Source: an uncultured Anaerococcus sp. (lineage in GTDB: Bacteria; Bacillota_A; Clostridia; Tissierellales; Peptoniphilaceae). Taken from it: a stretch of DNA of 9,826 nt. The notes beneath the pieces were generated by a model. The model was not told where the DNA came from and searched no databases. It worked only from the letters and a program-made list of their open reading frames with translations. The DNA lies in assembly GCA_945916625.1 (NCBI GenBank), contig CAMEGY010000022.1:1-9826 (forward strand), read 5' to 3'. A program made the translations under genes and the position numbers. Shown piece after piece: positions 1 through 7,412 of the stretch (position 1 is the first letter of the stretch; each line of letters begins with the position of its first letter).

Positions 1-26
1 TAGATAGAAATATTAGAGGTAAATAT

Positions 27-416
27 ATGAAGATAAGAAAAGGAGATATAATTGTAATTCTAGGCCTTATAATTATGAGTTTTGGCCTAAATTTTGCAAT
101 TAATAGAGCTATCGTGGGGGAAGAAGGCGATATGCTTTTAGTCGAACAAGATGGCGTAGTAATTAAGAAACTCCCTATGGACGAAGATACAGAGTACAGG
201 GCCGAATACGGAGGACACTACAATACAGTAGTCATCAAAGATAAGAGAGCCTATATAAAAGAGGCAGACTGTCAGGATCAGATTTGTACTCATATGCATC
301 CTATTGAAAAAGAAGGTCAGACTATAATTTGTCTGCCTAATAGGCTATACTTGGAATTAGAAAGCAAAGGTAAAGACGAAAAAGACGAAGACGCGATAGA
401 TAAGGTGGTGAACTAA
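27..416 (+). CDS. NusG domain II membrane protein, EetA-like
   Basis: A 129-residue protein with one N-terminal membrane segment (about residues 7-28) followed by a small extracytoplasmic NusG-domain-II-like beta domain. The family signature is visible: Cys82, Cys87 and Cys102, with the last Cys in an ICLPNRLYLEL segment. The tail after about residue 113 is charged (K/E/D rich) and looks disordered. It is not the transcription factor NusG. Proteins of this type paired with a Gx transporter are known as EetA/EetB in the flavin-based extracellular electron transfer locus of Listeria, and similar pairs occur in many Firmicutes. The role here is inferred from that pairing and the molecular function is not established. 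The start at 27 has AGAGGT at 15-20 as ribosome binding site. The frame stays open to the left edge, but the start, RBS and TM topology fit. The stop overlaps the next ATG by one base (TAATG), implying translational coupling. Confidence 0.85.
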   Translation: MKIRKGDIIVILGLIIMSFGLNFAINRAIVGEEGDMLLVEQDGVVIKKLPMDEDTEYRAEYGGHYNTVVIKDKRAYIKEADCQDQICTHMHPIEKEGQTIICLPNRLYLELESKGKDEKDEDAIDKVVN

Positions 417-934
417 TGGGGAAAAATATAAAAGAATTAACTAATATGGCCCTACTTGTGGCCTTAGCTCTCATAATTTCTCTTATTGAATTGCAAATAC
501 CCATGCCAGTGCCAATACCAGGTGCAAAACTTGGACTTTCAAATATAATAATATTAGTAAGTCTTTATTTTTATGGATTTAAAGCAAGTCTTACAATTGC
601 CCTACTTAAGAGTTTTATGTTGGTACTGATAACAGGTGCTGTCACCTCGTTTTTCTATTCAGCTGCTGGTGCTATTCTTTCATCAATTGCAATGGCCCTT
701 GCCTTAAAATTCCACGACCGCCTATTTTCATTTATAGGGGTTAGTGAAATCGGAGCCTTTGCCCACAACCTTGGACAAATTATAGTAGCAGCTATTATTA
801 TGGAAAATATTAAGATGTTTAATTATTTTCCACTTTTAGTACTTGTAGGAACCTTTAGTGGATTTTTTGTAGGACTTTCTTCAAACTTTATTATAAAGCA
901 CATGAAAAAATTGAGTATCGGAGAAAAAGCATAA
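416..934 (+). CDS. Gx transporter family membrane protein, EetB-like
   Basis: A 172-residue, very hydrophobic protein with about five or six membrane segments. The family hallmarks are a conserved PGAKLGLSNI segment near residues 35-44, a small-residue-rich SFFYSAAGAILSS segment near 78-90, and GAFAHNLGQI near 113-122. This family was long labelled 'heptaprenyl diphosphate synthase component I', but it has no aspartate-rich prenyl-transferase motif and looks like an S-component-like or flavin-related membrane protein. In Listeria-type extracellular electron transfer loci the homologue is called EetB and sits next to EetA, as here. Substrate and mechanism are unknown. The start ATG overlaps the stop of the upstream gene, with AAGGTGG just before it. 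No flavin transferase, NADH dehydrogenase or quinone genes are visible in this window, so any electron-transfer role is inference. Confidence 0.85.
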   Translation: MGKNIKELTNMALLVALALIISLIELQIPMPVPIPGAKLGLSNIIILVSLYFYGFKASLTIALLKSFMLVLITGAVTSFFYSAAGAILSSIAMALALKFHDRLFSFIGVSEIGAFAHNLGQIIVAAIIMENIKMFNYFPLLVLVGTFSGFFVGLSSNFIIKHMKKLSIGEKA

Positions 935-937
935 GTG
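920..937 (+). promoter_or_regulatory. RBS and GTG start deciding the radC N-terminus
   Basis: GGAG at 920-923, inside the end of the upstream gene, lies about 11 bases before a GTG at 935 that directly abuts the upstream stop (TAA 932-934). The GTG start gives an N-terminus (KQTIKDMKLTDRPREKL) that matches the usual RadC opening. The ATG at 956 would cut into this conserved opening and has only AAGGA three bases upstream, which is too close. Confidence 0.6.
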
Positions 938-1615
938 AAACAGACTATCAAGGATATGAAGCTTACAGATAGGCCTAGGGAAAAACTTATAAAACTAGGC
1001 CATGATAGCCTTACAGATAAAGAACTTTTGGCTATTATAATATCTACAGGCACTGATAAGAAAAATGCAATTGAGCTTGCAGGTGAAATACTAGATACCT
1101 TTAGCGAAGAAGCCCTTCTAGAAATTGAAGTAGAGGAGCTTAAAAAAATAAACGGGATAAAGGAAGCTAAGGCTTCTAAAATTGTGGCAAGCCTCCAGCT
1201 AGGCAAAAGAATTAAGGAAAGTATTTTAAATAAGGAAAAATACACCATCACTTCCAACGAAGATGCCTACGAGTTTATAAAGGACACTATAGCTCTAAAG
1301 GATAGGGAATATTTTTATACAATCTTACTTAATAATAAAAATGAAGTAATCTCAAAAGAATTAATTTCGATTGGCGACTTATCTTCATCAATTGTAAATC
1401 CAAGGGAAGTGTTTAAACCAGCTATAAAAAGATCGGCAAAGTCGATTATTCTTGCACACAACCACCCATCCGGTAATCCAAGTCCATCAAAGGCAGACCT
1501 AATGGTTACCCACAGGCTTATAGATGCTGGAGATATCCTTGATATAGGTGTCCTAGACCACCTCATTATAGGTCACGGATTATATGTTAGTTTAAAAAAA
1601 GATAATTATATATAG
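935..1615 (+). CDS. radC: RadC family JAB-domain protein
   Basis: A 226-residue protein, the normal length for RadC. The N-terminal part has the family opening (DRPREKL, then a DKELLAIIISTGT segment near residues 28-40) and a helix-hairpin-helix segment (KKINGIKEAKASKIVA, near 69-84). The C-terminal part is a JAB/MPN+ metalloprotease-like domain with HNHPSG at residues 175-180, then Ser185 and Asp188, giving the metal-binding His175, His177 and Asp188. The biological role of RadC is unsettled; the old DNA-repair assignment in E. coli was not upheld. RadC directly before mreBCD is a long-known conserved gene order (for example in Bacillus). The start is GTG at 935, and the stop overlaps the Shine-Dalgarno of mreB. 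Confidence 0.93.
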   Translation: MKQTIKDMKLTDRPREKLIKLGHDSLTDKELLAIIISTGTDKKNAIELAGEILDTFSEEALLEIEVEELKKINGIKEAKASKIVASLQLGKRIKESILNKEKYTITSNEDAYEFIKDTIALKDREYFYTILLNNKNEVISKELISIGDLSSSIVNPREVFKPAIKRSAKSIILAHNHPSGNPSPSKADLMVTHRLIDAGDILDIGVLDHLIIGHGLYVSLKKDNYI

Positions 1616-1618
1616 GAG
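1614..1618 (+). promoter_or_regulatory. Strong RBS for mreB
   Basis: AGGAG spans the stop codon of radC (TAG 1613-1615) and lies six bases before the ATG at 1625. This is the best-matching Shine-Dalgarno in the first half of the window and fixes the mreB start. Confidence 0.7.
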
Positions 1619-1624
1619 AACAGG

Positions 1625-2635
1625 ATGAAATTTCAAATGATTGCTAAAGACTTTGCCATAGATCTTGGCACTAGCAATATTTTAGTATACAAAAAAGGGG
1701 AAGGTCTTATTATAAATGAGCCATCAAGCCTTGTATTAGATGAGACATATTCCAAGGTTATGGCAATAGGTCAAGAAGCCAAAGATATGCTTGGAAAAAC
1801 ACACGACGATATTCAAGTAGTAAAACCAATTAAAAACGGAGTTATAACAGACTTTAACCTAACAGAAGCTATGCTTAATTACTTTTTTGGCAAGGTAAAT
1901 GTAGGCTTTAGTTTTATTCAACCAAGAGTTGTAATAGTTGTACCATCAGGTATTACTGATATACAAAAACGAGCTGTAGAAGATGCGGCCCTACACGCAG
2001 GTAGCAGAGACATAATTCTAGTAGACGAATCCCTAGCAGCAGCCTATGGCATGAACCTAGCCCCAGATGAGCCTAAGGGAATTTTACTTATAAATATGGG
2101 GGCTGGCACAAGTCAAGTAGCAATAATTGCCCTAAATGGAATAGTTGTATCAAACACTATAAATAAGGGTGGAGACTATATTGACGAAAAAATCGTGGAC
2201 TTTTTTAGAGAAGAAAAGGGTCTTGAAATAGGGAAAAATAAAGCAGAAAAAGTAAAAATAAATCTTGCTTCTTTAAAGATTAAAGATGGCAATAAAGAAA
2301 TAGAAGTAGATGGTAGAGACCTCCACGATGCAAGACCAAAAACAGTAAAGGTTATGTCAAGCGAGATTGTTTCTTGTGTACTTCCTTTTGCTGACGAAGT
2401 CTGTGATATGGTATTAGAAACCCTTGAGAAAACTCCGCCAGAAATATCATCGGATATAAAAAGAAATGGATTCGCCTTATCCGGTGGTTTAAGCCAATTA
2501 TCAGGCCTAGGGGAATATATAGAAAAGAAAATAGGATTAAAATCTTACCACTCCGAAGAACCGTCTACAGATGCTATTCTTGGAGCAGGAATGATTTTAG
2601 AGAATCCTGAAAAATATATGAAGTATCGTAAGTAG
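1625..2635 (+). CDS. mreB: Rod shape-determining protein MreB (divergent)
   Basis: A 336-residue bacterial actin, of usual MreB length. Phosphate-1 is normal (Asp13-Leu-Gly-Thr-Ser-Asn18, then a GLIINEPSSLVLD segment). The Glu of the usual EEP motif is kept in a VDESLAAAYG segment. The adenosine-binding loop is recognisable as GFALSGGLSQLSG from residue 282. Phosphate-2 departs from the family: where MreB normally has D-I-G-G-G-T-T, this protein has N157-M-G-A-G-T-S, so the conserved Asp (Asp158 in B. subtilis MreB) is Asn. MreB forms membrane-bound filaments that steer the elongation machinery with MreC, MreD, RodA and PBP2, and the last-named gene is in this operon. The assignment to MreB rather than to the FtsA or DnaK branches rests on length, phosphate-1 and gene context. 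Whether it still hydrolyses ATP is open. Confidence 0.92.
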   Translation: MKFQMIAKDFAIDLGTSNILVYKKGEGLIINEPSSLVLDETYSKVMAIGQEAKDMLGKTHDDIQVVKPIKNGVITDFNLTEAMLNYFFGKVNVGFSFIQPRVVIVVPSGITDIQKRAVEDAALHAGSRDIILVDESLAAAYGMNLAPDEPKGILLINMGAGTSQVAIIALNGIVVSNTINKGGDYIDEKIVDFFREEKGLEIGKNKAEKVKINLASLKIKDGNKEIEVDGRDLHDARPKTVKVMSSEIVSCVLPFADEVCDMVLETLEKTPPEISSDIKRNGFALSGGLSQLSGLGEYIEKKIGLKSYHSEEPSTDAILGAGMILENPEKYMKYRK

Positions 2636-2641
2636 GTAGTT

Positions 2642-3544
2642 ATGGCATATAAAAGAGTAAAAAAAGATAAAAAACCGTATGTATTAACAATAGTTGGGCT
2701 TATCCTACTTATCTTGATTTCTAGTCAAACCGAAGGCTTAGCTCAAACAGGCTCAAACCTTGCAAATACCATATTTAGTCCATTCGAAAAAGTGACCTAT
2801 TCTATATCATCAGCTATAATTGAACAGATGGAAAGAACAATAGGTTCTAAAGAAACTCGCGAGCAGGTCCTAAAATTAGAGGCTGATAACAGAGCCCTAG
2901 TTATGGAAAACGCAAGGCTCATTGCAGCTATAAATAGGGAAGATTTCCTAAAAGAAGAAGCAGAAGCTACTAAGGGTAGTGAAAACAAATATATCAAGGC
3001 AAAACTTGTAAATACAGATGTAAACTCAATGACAACTCACTTTCATATAGATAAGGGAAGTGTAGATGGGATTGAAGTCAACGACATAATTTTGCAAGCT
3101 GTCGGAGATAGCAAATACTACACAGGCCTTGTAGGCAAGGTCACAGAGGTCTACAAAACTACAGCTAGGGTTGAAACAATTAATTCTAGCGAAAATGACG
3201 TATCTTTTGTAAACGCTAATTCCGGTGATTATGGAGTAATTGATATTTTTAACAAAAACACCATCCAAGGCTATATGATCGACCTAGAAAGTAAGATTAA
3301 TGAAAAAGATATTCTCCTAACAAGCGGACTTGGGGGAATTTATCCGTATGGTATCTATATAGGAAGGGTTGCAACAGTTACCATGAGTGAAGATTCACTA
3401 AGGAAAAATATAACCATAAAATCACCAGTAGACTTTTCACACCTATATAGGGTTTTAGTTCTAAAACAAGATAAGACCTACTTGTCAGATAGTAAACCTG
3501 TCACAAAAGAGAAAAAACAAAAAGAGGGAGAAATATATGAATAA
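2642..3544 (+). CDS. mreC: Cell shape-determining protein MreC
   Basis: A 300-residue protein with the MreC plan. It has a short basic cytoplasmic tail (residues 1-12), one membrane segment (about 13-28), a coiled-coil stretch (about 60-109, with heptad-like Leu/Ile/Ala spacing and many charged residues) and an extracytoplasmic beta-rich domain from about 118 to 278 (KLVNTDVNSMTTHFHIDKG at its start, then VGKVTEVY and LTSGLGGIYPYGIYIG segments). The last 20 residues are Lys/Glu rich and probably disordered. MreC links the MreB filament to PBP2 outside the membrane. A weak AGG precedes the ATG by five bases, so translation probably depends on coupling to mreB, whose stop is six bases upstream. 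Its own 3' end overlaps mreD by eight bases. Confidence 0.94.
   Translation: MAYKRVKKDKKPYVLTIVGLILLILISSQTEGLAQTGSNLANTIFSPFEKVTYSISSAIIEQMERTIGSKETREQVLKLEADNRALVMENARLIAAINREDFLKEEAEATKGSENKYIKAKLVNTDVNSMTTHFHIDKGSVDGIEVNDIILQAVGDSKYYTGLVGKVTEVYKTTARVETINSSENDVSFVNANSGDYGVIDIFNKNTIQGYMIDLESKINEKDILLTSGLGGIYPYGIYIGRVATVTMSEDSLRKNITIKSPVDFSHLYRVLVLKQDKTYLSDSKPVTKEKKQKEGEIYE
3524..3530 (+). promoter_or_regulatory. RBS for mreD inside mreC
   Basis: GAGGGAG lies in the final codons of mreC, six bases before the mreD ATG at 3537. It sets the mreD start eight bases inside the mreC gene and makes the overlap real rather than a start-site artefact. Confidence 0.65.
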
Positions 3545-4031
3545 ATTTAAAAGTTTTCTTATACTTTTTATAAGTTTTGTATTGCAGACCTCTATTTTCT
3601 CTAAAATAGATATTATAGGAGCTAATGTTAACATAATAATACCAGCCGTAATTGCCCTATCACAAATTTTGCCAAACAAAACTGGAAGAGTGGGAGGTCT
3701 TGTAGTTGGACTTTTTGAAGACTTTCTTTTTACAAGCCTAATCGGAGTTAGGGCCCTATCCTACTACCTCATAGGAATATTAGCTTCTGGTAAAATTGTA
3801 AAAGTATCTAATAAAAGCAAGCAAGAAGGTGTAGTTATTTCTATAATAGCAACACTATTTAACTTTTTACTAGTAAACGGTATATATTATCTATTTGGTA
3901 AAACATTTGAATCCATAACAGTTTATTTTGGACTTAGGTTATTTGTAGAAGCTATATTAAACTCTGCTATTTACTTAATCTACTATCTAATTATCAAAAA
4001 AGTAATGTATATACCAACTTATAGAATTTAG
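3537..4031 (+). CDS. mreD: Rod shape-determining protein MreD
   Basis: A 164-residue integral membrane protein with about five membrane segments (roughly residues 5-22, 27-45, 52-84 as one or two spans, 98-119 and 127-153). The MreD signature, a Gly-rich segment with an acidic residue in the membrane followed by Gly-x-x-Ala-Leu, is present as GGLVVGLFEDFLFTSLIG then VRALSYYLIG. MreD is the small membrane partner of MreC in the elongation complex, and its sequence is poorly conserved in all families. The assignment rests on topology, size and the position between mreC and PBP2. The stop codon overlaps the Shine-Dalgarno (GAGGA, 4031-4035) of the next gene. Confidence 0.9.
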   Translation: MNKFKSFLILFISFVLQTSIFSKIDIIGANVNIIIPAVIALSQILPNKTGRVGGLVVGLFEDFLFTSLIGVRALSYYLIGILASGKIVKVSNKSKQEGVVISIIATLFNFLLVNGIYYLFGKTFESITVYFGLRLFVEAILNSAIYLIYYLIIKKVMYIPTYRI

Positions 4032-4039
4032 AGGAATTT

Positions 4040-7000
4040 ATGAAAAATAGAAAAGAGAATAGACTTATATTCATCCAAGTTGTAGTCGTCTTATCTATTC
4101 TAGTAATCGTCCTTAGACTTTTTAATGTAATGGTCTCTAAGGGAGATTATTACAGAGACCTATCTGATAATAGAAAGGTCAAGGAAGTGGACGAACTTGC
4201 AAGCAGGGGCAATATCTACGATAGGGAAGGTAGGATACTGGCAACCTCTGTCCCATCTTTTGCAGTCAAGCTCTACAAAGATGAACTCATGGATCTAGAT
4301 GAGGATAAGAGGGTAAATCTTATATCAAATCTAGTAGACATACTAGAAGAAGACGGGGTAAACTACACCGAAGATTTTAATATCAAATTAAATACTTTTA
4401 AATACAAAAAGGATGAAGATTATTTTACAAAAAAAGAGATGCCCATAGAAGCTGTAGTAGATAAACTTACAGAAAATGACCTTATAGATGAGTTTTTGTT
4501 GTCATTTTATGAGGAAGAAGGAGTCAAATACGAAACCCTAAACACAGCCATCCTTGCCCTTAAGAAAAGAGGGATAGTCGTGCCAGTCCATATAAGCCAG
4601 AGTGAAGGAAAGCTTAAGGTAGAATATAAGAAAAATTATGAGAAAAAATTGGCATCCATAGGCTATAGTAAAAATGATGACCCTATAGATGTTATCCTAG
4701 AATCAGTTGGCGAAGATAGGTCGGTACTTTTATCAATCCTACAAAATTCTCATGCAAGGCTACTTGCTTATAAGATATTAGATAACCATAAGCTTCTGGG
4801 CAACCTAACCATGGATTCTTATGCCCTAAAAAGTGACCAAGACCTAATCGAGAAAAAAGCCAGACTCCATAAGGTATTTAGAAAAATCAGCCTAAATTCA
4901 AAGCCAGCTGATGACTTCTACCAAATTGTAAAAAATGCTACAATCAAGGAAGTTCTCACTTCTGCCATGGTAGATGAAGATGGAACATATGTAATACCTG
5001 CAAATATGATGATAGAAGAATTAGAAAATAAGGGAGTCTACGCCAACTTTGAAACAGAAGTTATCACAGAAAGCAAGGATGATAAAAACCAATACTCAGT
5101 CAATCTAAGGTTTAAAAATCCACAAGCGGGTACAGCCGTAGACGAACTTGCAAGGCTTGCTGATGAGCATGGCCTAATAAAGCCCCTTGTTTTATCAGAA
5201 TATGTAAAGTACATGGCACAAAATGCCAATACCCGCAACAATATTTATCCAAATATTGATATTACAGAAGATGACCCAGAAAAGTGGGAATACACCTTTA
5301 CAACTGATAAAAAAGATTTCTACACCCATTATGCAAACAAGGATAAGGCAAATTCTACAAAAGAAATTGTCGATATCTTGATGAAAGAAGATGATGGAGA
5401 AAAAATCCTTGAATACCTAAAAAAAGTCAACAACCTAGATAGGTTTAACAATGTAAAAGCAGTTGGGATCCTAACTATAGACAATACCTTAAATAGGCAA
5501 GGTAGCTTCGGCTATAGGCCAATAAATATTGTCTACAATCTTGATGAATCTACAGTACTTAAGATCGAAGAAAAGATAGATTCTGCCTCCGGCATAGTAG
5601 TAGAGACTATACCTATAAGGTCCTATCCAAATAGGAACCTTGCAAGCCATGTCCTAGGTTATATGGGACCTATTGCTACAGCAGAGGAAGTAGATAAGTA
5701 TGTGAACGAAAGGGCCTATTTAAGAGATGAAATAATAGGCAAAACTGGTATAGAAGAATCCTACCAAGACAATCTTAAAGGAAAAAACGGTAGATCGCTT
5801 GTGACAGTGGACTCCTCTGGAAATAGGCGTGAGACAATATCTCAAACTAAGTCCGAACCAGGTGATGATGTTTACTTATCAATAGATGCAAAATTACAAA
5901 AACAGGCGGAAGAATCACTGAAGGGAGTCTTAGAAGCTTTAAGAGAAACGGGTTTCTATGAATCAGAATATGGGTCTTTTAGGCCATATAAAATAGCGCC
6001 TCATGCAGAAAGTGGGGCTGTAGTAGTATCTGATGTCAAGACTGGAGAAGTTCTAGCTCTTGCCTCATATCCAAACTACGATCCAAACCTATTTTCTACA
6101 GGTATATCAGGATCTGACTGGGAAGCCCTCCAGGTAGAAGATAGCGACGGACCACTTGCACCAAGGCCAATGCTTAATATAGCAACCCAAACTGCGGTTA
6201 TGCCAGGCTCTACCTTCAAGCTAGTAACAGCTCTTGCAGCATTAGAAAAGGGCCTTGATCCACTAGCCATTAATAACTGCCACGGCTTTATGGAGATAGG
6301 AAATAGGAGATTTTCTTGCTTAATCTATACTGAAAGTGGTCTAACCCACGGAGAAGAAAACCTCTATGGAGCTATAAGAGATTCTTGTAACTACTATTTC
6401 TACACCCTAGCCCTTGGTGAAAACCCAGAAGACGGTGATAGTCTTACAACCAAGCTTGAGCTAAACGACATAAGAATAGCAGCTGAAATGCTTGGACTTG
6501 ATGAACAAACAGGCATAGAAATAAATATTCCAAGGGAAGCTAAGGGTAATGTACCATCAATAGGAAAAAAAGTTGAAGTTACAAAGTTGATGTTAAAAGA
6601 TTACCTAGATAAAAACCTAACACTTTTCATAAAGGAAGGGGTTAAAAAATCTAGGGCAGACTTTGAGCAAGATATAGCTGATATTGTGAAATTTACAGAC
6701 AATCCAAAAGACTGGTCAAGAAAGGCAATCATAGACTTCTTTGATGAGAGAGGTTATGATGCTTTGGTTGTACCAGAAGGTCAAAGGGCAGGTATAGCTG
6801 ATACTATAAAATACACCTACCTAAACCAAGCTGAATGGGATATCACAGACATGCTTAACATCGTAATAGGCCAAGGACAAAACGCCTACACTCCTATTCA
6901 GATGAATAGAGCAATCGCAACCCTAACAAACGGTGGCTACCTAAACAAACTGACTCTCATAAACAAAGTGAAAAACCACGACTCTGGAGAAATTTTATTT

Positions 7001-7399
7001 GAAAATGTTCCGGAAAATGAGAGAATAGATATCAAGGATAAAAAATACCTAGAAGATATCAAATACGGAACACTTTTGGTTAGCCAGAAAAATGCTGTCT
7101 TAAACCAGTTACCAATAGACATAGGTATAAAAACCGGTACAGCAGAAGTAGAAGGTAAAAACCCAGATGGAACAGACTATGATACCTACGCTTGGATGGT
7201 AGGGTTCGCACCTTATGACAATCCAGAAATTGCAATTTCAATAGTCCTAACCCAGGGTGATACATCCTACAACGCATCACCAATCATGAGAGATATTATC
7301 GCAAGATATTTTGACCTCAATGTAGAGATGATAAATGCAGAGGCGACTGCAGAGGATATCCAGGACCTCGGTGAATCAGCTACAGGCGATGGCCAATAG
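4040..7399 (+). CDS. mrdA: Class B penicillin-binding protein 2, very large clostridial type
   Basis: A 1119-residue transpeptidase; E. coli PBP2 is about 633. It has one N-terminal membrane anchor (about residues 8-32), then the class B opening RGNIYDREGRILA from residue 56. The second conserved head motif, RSYPNRNLASHVLGY, comes only at 527-541, so about 470 residues separate two motifs that are usually some 130 apart. The catalytic domain carries Ser724-Thr-Phe-Lys727, Ser782-Cys-Asn784 and Lys1031-Thr-Gly1033. The 249-residue SxN-KTG distance is also long; an extra helical segment (about 830-920) precedes the conserved IGQGQNAYTPIQM region. Cys747, Cys760, His770 and Cys783 line up with the zinc ligands of A. 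baumannii PBP2 (Asp350, Asp365, His371, Cys384). It cross-links peptidoglycan in elongation with RodA, MreC and MreD. Long PBP2 forms are known in Clostridia, including C. difficile, so the size is a lineage trait and not a fusion artefact. No frameshift is visible. GAGGA at 4031-4035 is the RBS. Confidence 0.93.
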   Translation: MKNRKENRLIFIQVVVVLSILVIVLRLFNVMVSKGDYYRDLSDNRKVKEVDELASRGNIYDREGRILATSVPSFAVKLYKDELMDLDEDKRVNLISNLVDILEEDGVNYTEDFNIKLNTFKYKKDEDYFTKKEMPIEAVVDKLTENDLIDEFLLSFYEEEGVKYETLNTAILALKKRGIVVPVHISQSEGKLKVEYKKNYEKKLASIGYSKNDDPIDVILESVGEDRSVLLSILQNSHARLLAYKILDNHKLLGNLTMDSYALKSDQDLIEKKARLHKVFRKISLNSKPADDFYQIVKNATIKEVLTSAMVDEDGTYVIPANMMIEELENKGVYANFETEVITESKDDKNQYSVNLRFKNPQAGTAVDELARLADEHGLIKPLVLSEYVKYMAQNANTRNNIYPNIDITEDDPEKWEYTFTTDKKDFYTHYANKDKANSTKEIVDILMKEDDGEKILEYLKKVNNLDRFNNVKAVGILTIDNTLNRQGSFGYRPINIVYNLDESTVLKIEEKIDSASGIVVETIPIRSYPNRNLASHVLGYMGPIATAEEVDKYVNERAYLRDEIIGKTGIEESYQDNLKGKNGRSLVTVDSSGNRRETISQTKSEPGDDVYLSIDAKLQKQAEESLKGVLEALRETGFYESEYGSFRPYKIAPHAESGAVVVSDVKTGEVLALASYPNYDPNLFSTGISGSDWEALQVEDSDGPLAPRPMLNIATQTAVMPGSTFKLVTALAALEKGLDPLAINNCHGFMEIGNRRFSCLIYTESGLTHGEENLYGAIRDSCNYYFYTLALGENPEDGDSLTTKLELNDIRIAAEMLGLDEQTGIEINIPREAKGNVPSIGKKVEVTKLMLKDYLDKNLTLFIKEGVKKSRADFEQDIADIVKFTDNPKDWSRKAIIDFFDERGYDALVVPEGQRAGIADTIKYTYLNQAEWDITDMLNIVIGQGQNAYTPIQMNRAIATLTNGGYLNKLTLINKVKNHDSGEILFENVPENERIDIKDKKYLEDIKYGTLLVSQKNAVLNQLPIDIGIKTGTAEVEGKNPDGTDYDTYAWMVGFAPYDNPEIAISIVLTQGDTSYNASPIMRDIIARYFDLNVEMINAEATAEDIQDLGESATGDGQ

Positions 7400-7402
7400 A
7401 TA

Positions 7403-7408
7403 AGAGGA
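7403..7408 (+). promoter_or_regulatory. RBS for the MinD-like gene
   Basis: AGAGGA (followed by AAA) lies in the 13-base gap after the PBP2 stop, four to five bases before the ATG at 7413. It indicates the small ATPase-like protein has its own efficient initiation site and is really expressed. Confidence 0.6.
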
Positions 7409-7412
7409 AAAT

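Noticed and set aside
1..26. Possible N-terminal extension or upstream gene end
   Set aside because: The frame of the first gene is open to the left edge, but there is no start codon there and AGAGGT at 15-20 serves the ATG at 27. Stops at 1-3 and 5-7 could end an upstream gene, but too few bases are present to call one.
27..416. Annotation as transcription factor NusG
   Set aside because: Only the small NusG domain II fold is shared. The protein has an N-terminal membrane anchor and conserved Cys, with no NGN or KOW transcription-factor layout.
416..934. Annotation as heptaprenyl diphosphate synthase component I
   Set aside because: No prenyl-transferase motif is present; the protein is all membrane segments, as in Gx transporter/EetB proteins.
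956..958. Alternative ATG start for radC
   Set aside because: It would remove residues that match the normal RadC opening, and its purine run is too close for a ribosome binding site.
972..1001. Inverted repeat GGCCTAG/CTAGGCC in radC
   Set aside because: The stem is only seven pairs with a 16-base loop, and CCTAG/CTAGG strings are common here because of codon use. No T-run or other signal accompanies it.
823..1257. Minus-strand open frame opposite the EetB-like gene and radC
   Set aside because: It lies across two well-supported plus-strand genes, has low-complexity Ser/Leu-rich content typical of antisense shadows, and shows no family resemblance. The other minus-strand frames under the operon were rejected for the same reason.
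3124..3142. Small hairpin (GGCCTTG/CAAGGTC) in mreC
   Set aside because: Seven pairs within coding sequence, with no T-run and no gene boundary nearby; likely chance.
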